This document shows positions 42,972 to 52,988 of a stretch of DNA of 64,000 nt, one piece after another; position 1 is the first letter of the stretch; each line of letters starts with the position of its first letter. Source of the stretch: Pseudovibrio brasiliensis (GTDB lineage: Bacteria; Pseudomonadota; Alphaproteobacteria; Rhizobiales; Stappiaceae); the NCBI RefSeq assembly GCF_018282095.1, contig NZ_CP074127.1:310001-374000 (forward strand). Reading direction: 5' to 3'. The notes under the pieces were generated by a model. The model was not told the DNA's origin, searched no databases, and saw only the letters and a list, made by a program, of their open reading frames with translations. The translations under genes were made by a program, and so were the position numbers.

Positions 42972-45900
42972 TTGGCTCCATAATCCGTGCTTCCATCAAG
43001 AACCGTGTGATCGTTCTGATGGCCGCAGTGATGTTGACACTTAGCGGCATCTGGGCACTGAAGGAAACACCTGTCGATGCGATCCCGGACCTTTCTGATG
43101 TTCAGGTGATCATCAAGACTCCTTATGACGGTCAGGCACCTCAGGTTATTGAAGATCAGGTGACCTATCCAATCGCCACTGCCATGTTGTCCGTGCCGGA
43201 TGTGATCGATGTGCGTGGATTCTCGTTTTATGGCGATTCCTACGTTTACGTGGTGTTCAAGGACAGCACCGATCTTTACTGGGCTCGCAGTAGGGTGCTG
43301 GAGTATCTGGCTCAAGTGGGCGCCAAACTGCCGGATGGAGTAACGTCTGAACTTGGACCAGATGCGACGGGTGTGGGCTGGATTTATCAATATGCGCTGA
43401 TCGACCGAACCGGTAATCATGATCTGGCGCAGCTCCGCTCCTTGCAGGATTGGTGGCTGAAGTTCGAGCTTCAAACTGTCAGCGGTGTTTCTGAAGTGGC
43501 AACCATTGGCGGCATGGTCAAGCAGTATCAGGTTGTTGTTGATCCCAATAAACTGCGTGCCTATGGCGTGACACTGCCTGAGCTGATGAGCACGATTGAG
43601 AACGCGAACCGCGAGACCAGCGGGAGCGTTATTGAGATGGCTGAGGCGGAGTATATGGTCCGCGCCACTGGTTACATTCAGTCCATTGAAGACCTGAAGC
43701 AAATCCCGATCAAAGTGAACGAACGGGGTGCGGCTCTTACGCTTGAGGATGTGGCCGAAATTCGCCTTGGTCCGCAAATGCGTCGAGGCGTGGCAGACTT
43801 GAATGGTGAGGGTGACTCCGTTGGAGCCGTCGTGATCATGCGCTGGGGGGAGAACCCGCTGCGTACCATTAAGGGCGTGACGGCTAAGCTTAATGAGCTG
43901 AAGGCCAACTTGCCGGAAGGCGTTGAGATCGTCACCACTTATGATCGCTCCGGCGTGATAGAGCGGGCTATTGATAACCTCACCCAAAAGCTTACCGAAG
44001 AGTTTCTGGTGGTGGTTCTCGTCTGTGCGATCTTCCTTCTGCATCTCAGATCGTCATTGGTGATCTTGATCTCACTGCCACTGGGCATTCTTACAGCACT
44101 GCTCGTGATGCGATTGCAGGGCGTGAATGCAAATATCATGTCTCTTGGCGGGATCGCCATTGCGATTGGTGCCATGGTGGATGCGGCGATTGTGATGATC
44201 GAAGCCATGCACCGGCGGCTTGAGAAGGAGCCAAACCCCGACAAGAACCGCTGGAAAGTGGTTGCTGAGTGCTGCTCGGAGGTTGGGCCAGCATTGTTCT
44301 ATTCGCTTGCGATTATCACCATCAGCTTCCTGCCGGTGTTTGTGCTGGAAGCACAGGAAGGACGTCTGTTCAAACCGCTGGCGTTCACCAAAACCTATGC
44401 CATGGCAGCGGCAACGATTTTAAGTATCACTCTGGTGCCAGTGCTGATGGGATACTTCGTGCGAGGGCGCATTCACCCTGAGGCTAAGAACCCGGTGAAC
44501 CGTTTCTGCATCGCGCTGTATCGGCCAGCCCTTTCGCTGGTCATCACGTGGCCAAAGACAACAATCGTGTTTGCGCTGGTTCTGGTGGCCTCCATTCTTG
44601 TGCCGTTGAACAGGATTGGAACGGAGTTCATGCCGGAGCTGAAGGAAGGGGATTTCCTTTATATGCCCTCGCTTTACACCGGCGTTTCCATCGGCAAAGC
44701 GCGGGAAGTGCTTCAACAAACGGACCGCATGATCATGCAGGTGCCTGAAGTGCAAACGGTCCATGGCAAGCTGGGGCGAGCTGAAACCGCAACGGACCCA
44801 GCACCCTTGACCATGTTTGAAACCACTATTCAGCTGAAACCGCAGAACCTGTGGCGAGAAGGTATGACGCTTGAAAAGATACGGCAGGAGCTGGACAAGT
44901 CCGTGCAGGTGCCTGGCCTGACCAACGTTTGGATTCAGCCCATCAAAAACCGTATCGACATGCTGGCAACGGGCATGAAAACACCGGTGGGCGTGAAGGT
45001 CTCCGGGCCTGATCTGCAGATCATTCAGGATATCTCGGTAGAGATTGAAGGTCTTGTCAAAGGTTTAGAGGGAACGCTGTCGGCTTATGCGGAACGCCCC
45101 AAAGGCGCACGGTTTATCGAGATTGATATCAACCGTAATGCAGCCGCCCGTTACATGCTGAATATCAAGGACGTTCAGGATGTGGTGCAAACCGCAATAG
45201 GCGGCATGGATATTTCTGAGAGTGTTGAAGGGCTGGAGCGTTATCCCATCAATTTACGCTACCCGCAGGATTGGCGGAGCACACCAGAGCAACTGGAGAA
45301 ACTGCCAGTTGTGACGCCATCTGGCGCGCACATTCCACTTGGCGCTGTGTCTGATGTTAAGATCGTCGACGGCCCTGGCATGATCCGCTCCGAAAATGCG
45401 CGACCAACGGGGTTTGTGTTCATTGATATCGAAGGCCGTGATCTGGGTGGCTACGTAAATGAAGCCCAGCAACTTGTCGCCTCGAATGTGAAGATCCCGG
45501 CTGGATACTCAATCACCTGGTCAGGGCAGTATGAGTATATCGAGCGGGTTCAGGAGCGTTTGCAGCTGGTTGCACCAGTTACACTTCTGATTATTACGCT
45601 GATGTTGTTCCTTGCCTTCAACCGGGTGGGAGAAGTTGCGATCATTCTCACTTCACTGCCCATCGCGCTTACCGGCGGTATCTGGTTCGTCTACGCACTG
45701 GGCTTTGATTTGTCGGTTGCGGTGTTGGTAGGCTTTATTGCGCTTGCTGGCGTGGCCGTGGAAACAGCCATTGTGATGCTGCTTTATCTCAACCTTTCTT
45801 GGGACAAGCGCATCGAGACGGCACAGGTGTCACATCAGCAGCTGACGACTAAAGACATTCTGGAATCCGTTGTTGAGGGAGCTTTGTTGCGGTTACGACC

Positions 45901-46150
45901 CAAAGTGATGACTGTTGCAGCTATCTTCGCAGGCCTGATTCCCATCATGCTTGGCAGTGCTACGGGCTCAGAGATTATGAAGCGCATTGCAGCCCCAATG
46001 GTGGGCGGAATGATCACGGCAACGCTGCTTACGCTTTTTGTGATCCCGGCAATCTATGTGCTTTGGAAGAAAGCCCGATTGGCTGCCTTGAATAAGAGAA
46101 TAGAAGCAGCTCCCATCTCTGATGAGCCAATAAAAACAAAAGGTAAGTGA
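42968..46150 (+). CDS. cusA: Copper/silver RND pump, CusA-like
   Basis: 1060-aa inner-membrane proton-driven transporter with two repeats of six helices. HME markers: ETPVDAIPDLSDVQVIIKT near the start, MVDAAIVMIEAMHRRLE in helix 4 with the proton-relay acidic residue, and NRIDMLATGMKTPVGVKVSG, which in CusA holds one of the metal-site Met residues. Two long periplasmic loops are present. It exports Cu(I)/Ag(I) with CusB; an outer-membrane partner must come from elsewhere. Confidence 0.95.
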   Translation: MIGSIIRASIKNRVIVLMAAVMLTLSGIWALKETPVDAIPDLSDVQVIIKTPYDGQAPQVIEDQVTYPIATAMLSVPDVIDVRGFSFYGDSYVYVVFKDSTDLYWARSRVLEYLAQVGAKLPDGVTSELGPDATGVGWIYQYALIDRTGNHDLAQLRSLQDWWLKFELQTVSGVSEVATIGGMVKQYQVVVDPNKLRAYGVTLPELMSTIENANRETSGSVIEMAEAEYMVRATGYIQSIEDLKQIPIKVNERGAALTLEDVAEIRLGPQMRRGVADLNGEGDSVGAVVIMRWGENPLRTIKGVTAKLNELKANLPEGVEIVTTYDRSGVIERAIDNLTQKLTEEFLVVVLVCAIFLLHLRSSLVILISLPLGILTALLVMRLQGVNANIMSLGGIAIAIGAMVDAAIVMIEAMHRRLEKEPNPDKNRWKVVAECCSEVGPALFYSLAIITISFLPVFVLEAQEGRLFKPLAFTKTYAMAAATILSITLVPVLMGYFVRGRIHPEAKNPVNRFCIALYRPALSLVITWPKTTIVFALVLVASILVPLNRIGTEFMPELKEGDFLYMPSLYTGVSIGKAREVLQQTDRMIMQVPEVQTVHGKLGRAETATDPAPLTMFETTIQLKPQNLWREGMTLEKIRQELDKSVQVPGLTNVWIQPIKNRIDMLATGMKTPVGVKVSGPDLQIIQDISVEIEGLVKGLEGTLSAYAERPKGARFIEIDINRNAAARYMLNIKDVQDVVQTAIGGMDISESVEGLERYPINLRYPQDWRSTPEQLEKLPVVTPSGAHIPLGAVSDVKIVDGPGMIRSENARPTGFVFIDIEGRDLGGYVNEAQQLVASNVKIPAGYSITWSGQYEYIERVQERLQLVAPVTLLIITLMLFLAFNRVGEVAIILTSLPIALTGGIWFVYALGFDLSVAVLVGFIALAGVAVETAIVMLLYLNLSWDKRIETAQVSHQQLTTKDILESVVEGALLRLRPKVMTVAAIFAGLIPIMLGSATGSEIMKRIAAPMVGGMITATLLTLFVIPAIYVLWKKARLAALNKRIEAAPISDEPIKTKGK

Positions 46151-46170
46151 GAGAGCGTCGCCTCTCTCAC
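46147..46170 (+). terminator. Hairpin at the end of cusA
   Basis: GTGAGAGAG (46147-46155) pairs with CTCTCTCAC (46162-46170). The stem overlaps the stop codon; no U-run follows, so termination strength is doubtful. Confidence 0.4.
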
Positions 46171-46244
46171 AAAATGCTTTCGCCATGATTAGGTTGCCTC
46201 TGAAAGGGGATCAAACTCTTTCCATCGAATTGTAGTTTTCTTGC

Positions 46245-46275
46245 TTGACCTTCCAGTGACTGGAAGCCTTAGAGT
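46245..46275 (+). promoter_or_regulatory. CueR-type promoter of copA
   Basis: -35 TTGACC (46245-46250), 19-base spacer with CTTCCAGT-G-ACTGGAAG (46250-46266), -10 TAGAGT (46270-46275). It shares TTGCTTGACCTTCCAGT with the cusBA promoter, so one regulator should switch both. Confidence 0.9.
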
Positions 46276-46305
46276 GCGCTTAAGAGACAATGAAATGGTG
46301 AAGTT

Positions 46306-48765
46306 ATGTCCCACAGTTCAACACTGAAAATGCAAGTTGAAGGCATGAATTGTGCCTCTTGTGTCGGTCGTGTCGAGAAAGCGCTTAAAAACATCTCGGG
46401 TGTCATCAACGCTTCCGTCAATCTGGCAACGGAGAGCGTGCAGGTAAACTATGATGAAAGCCTCACACCCAAGGATGTGGCGAATGCGCTGCAAGAGGCT
46501 GGCTACCCAGCCGTTTCAGAAAGCATCACATTTGGTGTCTCCAACCTGAACTGTGCCTCCTGCGTTGGCCGCGCAGAAAAAGCACTGAGAGCCGGTGACG
46601 GTGTTCTGGAAGCGAATGTCAACTTGGCAACCGAGAGCGCGACCGTTCGTTATGCCGTGGGTGCAACAACACCAGCTACAATAGCTGAACTCGTCACAGC
46701 CGCGGGCTATCCAGCTACATTGGAAAAGACAGAGCCGACTGAGACTGCTCACCGAAAAACCGATGAGATCCGTCAGCTCAAAAACAAGACGCTTCTGGCC
46801 ACTGTTTTGGCTCTTCCTGTCTTCCTCATTGAGATGGGCAGCCACTTCATCCTTGGCGCTCATATGCTTGTTGCGGATACGCTTGGCATGCAGAACAGCT
46901 ACTATCTGCAGTTTATCCTGACTACAATTGTGCTGTTTGGCCCGGGCCGTCAGTTTTACACCAAAGGCTTTCCAGCCCTCTTCAAAGGTGCACCAGATAT
47001 GAACTCTCTGGTGGCGCTTGGAACAGCTGCTGCCTATGTATTCTCTCTGGTTTCAACCTTCACACCTCAGGTGCTTCCTGCTGGAACAGTCAACGTCTAC
47101 TATGAAGCTGCGGCCGTGATTGTCGTGCTTATTCTTCTGGGTCGTTTTCTGGAAGCCCGCGCCAAAGGGCGAACAGGGGAAGCCATTCAAAAACTCATCG
47201 GCATGCAGGCTAAAACTGCACGCGTTGAACGCAATGGCGTGGTAAGCGAAGTTCCTATCGAAGAGATCATCGTTGGTGATGTCATTCAGGTGCGTCCCGG
47301 TGAGAAAATCGCGGTCGATGGCACTGTTGTCTCCGGTTCCTCGTTTGTCGATGAGAGTATGATCACCGGTGAACCGACCCCGGTTGAGAAAGCATCTGGT
47401 GATGAAGTTGTGGGTGCGACTATCAACGGCACAGGTGCGCTCAGCGTGCAGGCCAGCAAAGTGGGCAATGACACGGTTCTTTCCCAGATCATTCAGATGG
47501 TGGAACAGGCTCAGGGCGCAAAGCTGCCAATTCAAGGACTGGTTGACAAGATCACGTCCTGGTTTGTTCCCACGGTGATCACCATTGCAATCCTAACTGT
47601 TGGTGTCTGGTTCCTGTTTGGCCCTGACCCAGCCCTCAGTTTGGCACTGGTGGCAGGTGTTGCCGTGCTGATCATCGCATGTCCTTGTGCCATGGGCCTT
47701 GCAACGCCAACCTCCATTATGGTCGGCACAGGCCGTGCTGCAGAACTCGGAGTTCTGTTCCGCAAAGGCGACGCCCTACAGATGCTTCAGGAAACCGGTG
47801 TGGTTGCATTGGACAAGACCGGCACCCTGACAGCTGGTCATCCGGAACTGACTGACATTATCCTGCGTGATGGCCTTGAAGAGAACGACGTCTTGCGGCT
47901 GGTTGCTGCCGTAGAGCAGAACTCAGAACACCCAATCGCAAAAGCAATTGTTCAGGCCGCTGAGGAGCGTGATATCTCCCTGCCAAAACCAGAGAGCTTC
48001 AACTCCCTGACAGGCTTCGGTGTAAGTGCAGTGGTTCAGGGCCGTGATGTTCTTGTTGGTGCAGATCGCCTGATGGAACGTGAAAACATCTCGCTGGAAC
48101 AGCTCTCTGTTGAAGGCACAGTTCTGGCAACTCGGGGAAAAACCCCGCTTTACGTTGCTATCGATGGTGAAATCGCAGCAGTGATAGCCGTGGCAGACCC
48201 CATTAAACAAACGACACCAGATGCAATCAAAGCACTGCATGCTTTAGGCCTCAAGGTGGTGATGATCACGGGTGATAACCAGAAAACTGCCAATGCCATT
48301 GCTAATGAGCTGGGTATCGACAGCGTGGTTGCAGAGGTTCTGCCAGATGGCAAAGTTCGTGCGCTGGAAGATCTGCGCAAGCACGCAGCCGGCAAGCTGG
48401 CCTTTGTAGGAGATGGCATCAATGATGCGCCAGCCCTTGCAGCTGCTGATGTAGGCATCGCAATTGGCACAGGCACCGACGTTGCGATTGAGGCAGCTGA
48501 TGTTGTACTCATGGCAGGAGACCTGAACGGTGTGGTCAATGCCTTCCACATCAGCCAGCAGACTATGCGTAACATCCGGCAGAACCTGTTTTGGGCCTTC
48601 AGCTACAATACTCTGCTGATCCCGGTGGCAGCCGGTGTGTTATACCCATTTGGTGGACCCCTGCTGTCTCCGGTTCTGGCCGCCGGTGCCATGGCACTGT
48701 CCAGCGTGTTTGTCTTGACCAACGCTTTGCGGTTACGCTGGATCAAAACGGCCACCACGCATTAA
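46306..48765 (+). CDS. copA: Copper-exporting P1B-type ATPase
   Basis: 819 aa. Two N-terminal HMA domains carry GMNCASC and LNCASC copper sites. Then eight membrane helices, the actuator TGEPTPVEK, the helix-6 metal motif ACPCAMG, phosphorylation site DKTGTLT, the nucleotide-domain HP in SEHPIAKA and the hinge [16 protein letters not shown]. It pumps Cu(I) from the cytosol to the periplasm, where CusBA can take over. Its own CueR promoter lies 30 bases upstream. cueR follows by 17 bases. Confidence 0.97.
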   Translation: MSHSSTLKMQVEGMNCASCVGRVEKALKNISGVINASVNLATESVQVNYDESLTPKDVANALQEAGYPAVSESITFGVSNLNCASCVGRAEKALRAGDGVLEANVNLATESATVRYAVGATTPATIAELVTAAGYPATLEKTEPTETAHRKTDEIRQLKNKTLLATVLALPVFLIEMGSHFILGAHMLVADTLGMQNSYYLQFILTTIVLFGPGRQFYTKGFPALFKGAPDMNSLVALGTAAAYVFSLVSTFTPQVLPAGTVNVYYEAAAVIVVLILLGRFLEARAKGRTGEAIQKLIGMQAKTARVERNGVVSEVPIEEIIVGDVIQVRPGEKIAVDGTVVSGSSFVDESMITGEPTPVEKASGDEVVGATINGTGALSVQASKVGNDTVLSQIIQMVEQAQGAKLPIQGLVDKITSWFVPTVITIAILTVGVWFLFGPDPALSLALVAGVAVLIIACPCAMGLATPTSIMVGTGRAAELGVLFRKGDALQMLQETGVVALDKTGTLTAGHPELTDIILRDGLEENDVLRLVAAVEQNSEHPIAKAIVQAAEERDISLPKPESFNSLTGFGVSAVVQGRDVLVGADRLMERENISLEQLSVEGTVLATRGKTPLYVAIDGEIAAVIAVADPIKQTTPDAIKALHALGLKVVMITGDNQKTANAIANELGIDSVVAEVLPDGKVRALEDLRKHAAGKLAFVGDGINDAPALAAADVGIAIGTGTDVAIEAADVVLMAGDLNGVVNAFHISQQTMRNIRQNLFWAFSYNTLLIPVAAGVLYPFGGPLLSPVLAAGAMALSSVFVLTNALRLRWIKTATTH

Positions 48766-48782
48766 CGAGGGATGATATTACG

Positions 48783-49178
48783 ATGAATATTGGCGAAGTA
48801 GCAGAACGCTCCGGCATCCCGACCAAGACTATTCGTTATTACGAAGACATTGGCTTTCTTCATCCCAAACGGAATGAAAACGGGTACCGCATCTTTGAAG
48901 ATACCGAGCTTCACAAGCTGACATTCATTGGCCGTGCCCGCTCCCTGGGCTTCAACATCGAAGAGTGCCGGGCGTTGCTGGCACTCTATGAAGACAAAGA
49001 CCGCGGCAGCGCAGATGTAAAAAAAATTGCGCAGCAACACGTGCAGGAGATCGAAGACAAAATCGCCGACCTCATCGCCATGCGCGACACCCTAACCCAC
49101 CTCATAACCGCCTGCGCTGGCGACCACCGCCCCGATTGTCCGATTCTGGATAACCTGAGTGATGGGAAAGGGGAGTAG
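48783..49178 (+). CDS. cueR: MerR-family copper regulator CueR
   Basis: 131 aa from the ATG at 48783 (MNIGEVAERSGIPTKTIRYY), which is the normal MerR start; the open frame from 48591 lies inside copA and is not used. Winged helix 1-70, dimer helix about 80-110, and the metal loop ACAGDHRPDCPI with the two Cys of CueR. It activates the two 19-bp-spacer promoters upstream when Cu(I) binds. It is co-transcribed with copA, so it sits under its own control. The end is C-rich, without a hairpin terminator. Confidence 0.94.
   Translation: MNIGEVAERSGIPTKTIRYYEDIGFLHPKRNENGYRIFEDTELHKLTFIGRARSLGFNIEECRALLALYEDKDRGSADVKKIAQQHVQEIEDKIADLIAMRDTLTHLITACAGDHRPDCPILDNLSDGKGE
49060..49140 (+). terminator. 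C-rich 3' end of cueR, candidate Rho loading site
   Basis: 28 C against 12 G in 49081-49140; no hairpin terminator in the 116 bases before the next gene. Confidence 0.35.
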
Positions 49179-49294
49179 TGGAGGTTCAGGATTTCGTTAC
49201 TGCAAAAAGATGACTGTCTGCTTCACCACCATAGACAAGGTAAACTTTGCTGTGTGAACGTATCCTTTTACAACATGCTTAAGAGGACCGTCCC

Positions 49295-49843
49295 GTGTTG
49301 CTGAATACGCCGATTTGTGATTTTGGTTGGAAGGCTCTCGATTTCAGGCTTAAAGATACTGATGGGCAGGGTTTTACGATGTCGGAGCACATTGGTGAGA
49401 ACGGTCTGCTGATCGCATTTATTTGTAATCATTGCCCGTATGTTCAAGCGATTGGCGATCGGTTGGCAGCAGATACCAAGCTTTTGATGTCAGAAGGCTT
49501 TCGCGTGCTAGCGGTCATGTCCAATGACTACAAATCTGTTCCAGCAGATTCTCCTGCTAAAATGAAAGAATTCTCGGAGCTCTATGGATTTGAGTTTCTG
49601 TATCTGATCGATGAAGATCAATCTGTCGGCAAGACATATGGCGCCGTATGCACTCCAGATTTCTTTGGCTTGAACAACAAAGGCGAACTCCAATATCGCG
49701 GCCGTTTGGATGATGCAGGGTTTAATGACCCTACAGGACGAACACCCGAACTGCTCAACGCGATGCGTTTGATTTCTGAAACTGGCTCCGGACCTAAAGA
49801 CCAAGTGCCGAGCATGGGCTGTTCAATCAAGTGGATAAATTAG
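49295..49843 (+). CDS. Thioredoxin-fold (AhpC/TSA-like) protein
   Basis: 182 aa. LLIAFICNHCPYVQAIGDRL holds the CNHC active site of a peroxiredoxin/thioredoxin-like family commonly annotated as thioredoxin family protein. GAVCTPDFFGLNNKGELQYRGRLDD gives the cis-Pro loop (after Thr) and late strands. No signal peptide, so it acts in the cytosol, probably as a disulfide reductase. It is near the copper genes but behind its own gap; a link to copper stress is possible only. Confidence 0.85.
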   Translation: MLLNTPICDFGWKALDFRLKDTDGQGFTMSEHIGENGLLIAFICNHCPYVQAIGDRLAADTKLLMSEGFRVLAVMSNDYKSVPADSPAKMKEFSELYGFEFLYLIDEDQSVGKTYGAVCTPDFFGLNNKGELQYRGRLDDAGFNDPTGRTPELLNAMRLISETGSGPKDQVPSMGCSIKWIN

Positions 49844-49867
49844 TTCCATAATGATAATTTTGCGTTT

Positions 49868-49895
49868 TGTGGCTGGAAAAATGCTTCCAGCTACA
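49868..49895 (+). terminator. Hairpin after the thioredoxin-fold gene
   Basis: TGTGGCTGGAA (49868-49878) pairs with TTCCAGCTACA (49885-49895), with one G-T pair. No strong U-run follows. Confidence 0.4.
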
Positions 49896-49921
49896 CAGCG
49901 GGCTTAACTCTTTCCCTCCGC

Positions 49922-49959
49922 CAAAAACAAAAGGAGCCTGCGACGGTGGCAGGCTCCTT
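49922..49959 (-). terminator. Intrinsic terminator of the gluconate TRAP operon
   Basis: AAGGAGCCTG (49931-49940) pairs with CAGGCTCCTT (49950-49959); on the minus strand it is followed by TTGTTTTTGG, 25-60 bases past the DctM stop. Confidence 0.88.
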
Positions 49960-49982
49960 GTTCAGCGGTGTTATTATTGTTG

Positions 49983-51311
49983 TTAGCTGACTGCGATACC
50001 TGGGAAGATGATCAGCAGGGCTACGGCGACGATCTGGATCATGATGAAAGGCAGCAGGGCCTTGAAGATCTCGCCGAGGCTTATATCGGGTGGTGCCACG
50101 CTCTTTAAGTAGAAGGCGGCCGGTCCGAATGGTGGTGACAGGAAGCTCACCTGCATGTTCATGGCAAACACAACACCGAACCAGATTGGATCGTATCCAA
50201 GCTGCGAGACGATTGGCACGAAGATCGGCATGGTGAGCAGTGCGATGCCAACCCAATCCAGGAACATACCGAGCACGAACAGGATCAGCATCATGAACAG
50301 GATCACGATGGTTGGATCGTCAGAGATGCCGGTGATCAGTGCCTGAACGAAGCGAATGCCGCCCATCAGGTTGAACACACCGACCAACGCGGATGCACCT
50401 ACACCAATCCATACGATCATACCTACGGTAGACAGTGTCTGCTTTGCTGCACCCATGATGAGTTTCAGGGTGAACTCGCGGCGGATGATGGTGGAGATTG
50501 TTACACCGAGCACGCCAATCGCAGAGGCTTCTGTCACACTGGCGATGCCGCCATAGATGGAGCCGAGCACGAAGACCACAACAAGGATTGGCAGGAACAA
50601 GCCTTTCAGAAGACGGATCTTTTCGGAAAGTGGGATCTCTCCTGCTTCTGGAATAGGTGCGACCTCAGGATTAGAGTAGGCGCGGATCAGAATATAGGCC
50701 GCATACATGGCTGCCAGCATCAGACCCGGGAAGAACGCTGCGGTGAACAAATCGCCAATGGAAACACTCGCTGTCAGGCCATATATGATCAGCACAATGG
50801 ATGGTGGGATCATGGTTCCCAGTGCACCACCTGCGCAACACACACCGATGGCGAGTTTACGGTCATAACCAAGGCGCAGCATCTGTGGCAGGGCAATCAC
50901 GCCCAGGAGAACCACCTCACCGCCGATGATGCCAGACATGGCCGCCAGAACAACAGCCACGAGCAGTGTCTGGATGGCGATGCCACCGCGTAGGCGCCCA
51001 CCGACCAGGCGCATGGCGTCGAACAGGTCCCTGGCGATGCCCGACCGATCAAGGATCGCGGCCATGAGCACGAACATGGGAACTGAGACGAAAACAAAAG
51101 AGTTCACAAAGCTGAAGATGCGGCTGACGATGAGCGGCACCGCGCCTGGGCCGAACCAGCCCAATGCGAAGATAAGAGCAACCAGCAGTGTGACGAACGC
51201 AAGAGGCATGCCCGTCAGCAGCAGGAGAAGCAATGAGCCGAACATCAGAAGCGTAGCCACCTCGATGCCCAGAGCTTTAAAATCCGGGATCAGGAAGAGT
51301 AAATCGGTCAT
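49983..51311 (-). CDS. dctM: TRAP transporter large permease (DctM), gluconate-type
   Basis: 442-aa polytopic permease. AAMSGIIGGEVVLLGVIALP and GGALGTMIPPSIVLIIYGLT are DctM family markers. With the DctQ (ATGA overlap) and DctP upstream and gluconokinase just beyond, it probably imports gluconate. Ends just before a strong terminator. Confidence 0.92.
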   Translation of the reverse strand: MTDLLFLIPDFKALGIEVATLLMFGSLLLLLLTGMPLAFVTLLVALIFALGWFGPGAVPLIVSRIFSFVNSFVFVSVPMFVLMAAILDRSGIARDLFDAMRLVGGRLRGGIAIQTLLVAVVLAAMSGIIGGEVVLLGVIALPQMLRLGYDRKLAIGVCCAGGALGTMIPPSIVLIIYGLTASVSIGDLFTAAFFPGLMLAAMYAAYILIRAYSNPEVAPIPEAGEIPLSEKIRLLKGLFLPILVVVFVLGSIYGGIASVTEASAIGVLGVTISTIIRREFTLKLIMGAAKQTLSTVGMIVWIGVGASALVGVFNLMGGIRFVQALITGISDDPTIVILFMMLILFVLGMFLDWVGIALLTMPIFVPIVSQLGYDPIWFGVVFAMNMQVSFLSPPFGPAAFYLKSVAPPDISLGEIFKALLPFIMIQIVAVALLIIFPGIAVS

Positions 51312-51847
51312 TTTTTCTTAGCGTAGTTGACGGCCAGAATTGCAAATTGCAGGCACATAAGAATGAGGATGCCAAGCAGGAACAGTTTCAGCAGTCCTGG
51401 TGTTGGCGGGTTCCATGCCGAGCCGGATGTCTCCAGACGAAAGTCGCCGGAAGGTGTCCAGATTGCGCGCTTCACAACGAGCCAGCCTGCCCAGGAGAAC
51501 AAGGCACTGGCGAGCGCACAGGCAACGGAAATAGCAACGTTGAAAACGCGCCGCATTTCGGGAGAAAGTGCATCATAGATGAGAACCACACGGATGTGCT
51601 TGTTCGTGGATGCACAGTAAAGACCACCAAACAGGAATGTTGTCGCCGTCAAAAAGATAACGGTTTCATGGGCCCAGGTGGTAGGTGAGTTAAACAGATA
51701 TCGCATTGCGACTTCCACAATCAGAATTGCAGCAGACAATACGATTGTGAGTGAAAACAGCGTGCCGAATTTTGCTATTATGCTCCCGAACAGACCTGCT
51801 TCAGGTATGGCCTTCTGGCCTTTGTCCTTATCTTCTTGATCTGACAT
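51308..51847 (-). CDS. dctQ: TRAP transporter small permease (DctQ), gluconate-type
   Basis: 179 aa with four helices after an acidic, charged N-terminus (MSDQEDKDKGQKA). EVAMRYLFNSPTTWAHETV is the conserved DctQ motif. It overlaps dctM by 4 bases and is separated from dctP by a hairpin. Confidence 0.9.
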   Translation of the reverse strand: MSDQEDKDKGQKAIPEAGLFGSIIAKFGTLFSLTIVLSAAILIVEVAMRYLFNSPTTWAHETVIFLTATTFLFGGLYCASTNKHIRVVLIYDALSPEMRRVFNVAISVACALASALFSWAGWLVVKRAIWTPSGDFRLETSGSAWNPPTPGLLKLFLLGILILMCLQFAILAVNYAKKK

Positions 51848-51870
51848 TCACCTTGCCTCCCCCGCTAGGT

Positions 51871-51901
51871 ACCGAACCGTCGGGGAATTTGACGGTCCGG
51901 T
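51871..51901 (-). other. Intercistronic hairpin between dctP and dctQ (gluconate TRAP)
   Basis: ACCGaACCGTC (51871-51881) pairs with GACGGTcCGGT (51891-51901) with one internal mismatch; no U-run. Same position as the hairpins in the other two TRAP operons. Confidence 0.5.
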
Positions 51902-51925
51902 ATGTTTCACGCGATTTAAATCGGC

Positions 51926-52945
51926 TTACTCAGCAAGCAGACCTTGCTCTTTCAGGTAAGCAGACAGTACCGCGTAAACGCGTTTTGCGTTCTCAGATTT
52001 TTCAGCAACTTTTTCCCACTGAGAGCGTGCGATTGTACGGAACTTAGCACGTTCTTCTGCAGACCAGTTGTGAACGGTGATGTTTGGATCTGCAATAGCT
52101 TCTGCGACTGCAACAGCGTCACGCATGGAAAGCTGAGCGGTGATGTCACGTGCGTAGTCACGAACGGACATTTCCAGGATTGCCTGAATGTCAGCTGGCA
52201 TTGTGTCCCATGTTGCTTTGTTCATGGAAACTTCAACCAGTGGCATGGAGTGGAAGCCTGGGTACACTGGATGGCCAGCTACGCCGTGCATGCCCTGCTG
52301 ATGGTTGGTGGAGAACACAGTGTAGTCAGCTGCGTCGATCACGCCTTTGTCCAGAGCGGTGAACACTTCAGAACCTGGCAGGTTCACAGGTGCTGCGCCA
52401 GCTGCTGCAAATACGTTCTGAACCAGACCTTCTGGTGCGCGCATTTTCAGACCTTTCAGGTCTTCAACGCCGTCCAGTGGAACCTTGGAAATGAATGCTT
52501 CAAGACCTGGGGTTGTTGCACCGATGAACTGAAGACCATATGGGTTCAGTAGATCGTTCATCAGCTGCTTACCGCCGCCGTACTCCATGAAGTTCAGCAT
52601 TTCGGAAGGAGAACCGTAAGCACCAACTGGGTTAGCGATCAGACCGAAAGCAGCGTCTTTACCGGTGAAGTAAGATGTGTCGGTGATGTGACCGTCGATG
52701 ATGCCTGCAGCAACAGCGTCCTGGGTTTCAGTGTGCTGAACGATGGTGCCTACTGGCAGCATTTCGATGTTCACACGGTCGTTGGTGAGAACGCCAACGC
52801 GCTTCGCCCAAGCCTGCTGCAGCTCAAAGTTTGGGTTACCAGCTGGGTCAGAAGACTGGAAACGCAGCGAAAAATCTGCTGCAAGTGCCGTGGTTGCGGT
52901 GGATGCTGCAATCACTGCTGCAGCTGCAAATTTCAAAAGTTTCAT
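51926..52945 (-). CDS. dctP: TRAP substrate-binding protein (DctP), gluconate-type
   Basis: About 339 aa from the ATG at 52945, which follows GGGAGG and gives a normal signal peptide (MKLLKFAAAAVIAASTATTALA|AD). The frame runs on to 53053 but that stretch is the upstream gap. DctP landmarks are GVEDLKGLKMRAPEGL, with an Arg for carboxylate binding, and PGSEVFTALDKGVIDAADYT. The preceding gene is gluconokinase, so gluconate is the likely ligand. Confidence 0.9.
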   Translation of the reverse strand: MKLLKFAAAAVIAASTATTALAADFSLRFQSSDPAGNPNFELQQAWAKRVGVLTNDRVNIEMLPVGTIVQHTETQDAVAAGIIDGHITDTSYFTGKDAAFGLIANPVGAYGSPSEMLNFMEYGGGKQLMNDLLNPYGLQFIGATTPGLEAFISKVPLDGVEDLKGLKMRAPEGLVQNVFAAAGAAPVNLPGSEVFTALDKGVIDAADYTVFSTNHQQGMHGVAGHPVYPGFHSMPLVEVSMNKATWDTMPADIQAILEMSVRDYARDITAQLSMRDAVAVAEAIADPNITVHNWSAEERAKFRTIARSQWEKVAEKSENAKRVYAVLSAYLKEQGLLAE

Positions 52946-52988
52946 ACTCACAGTACCTCCCTGAAGAGTATTCAGTATATTGGTGACC

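Noticed and set aside
42314-44044. 576-codon open frame on the minus strand across cusB/cusA
   Set aside because: It lies wholly antisense to two well-supported genes, has no ribosome site, and its product shows no recognisable fold; long shadow frames are common opposite this codon use.
48591-48782. Extended N-terminus for CueR
   Set aside because: It lies inside copA in another frame; the MerR fold starts at 48783.
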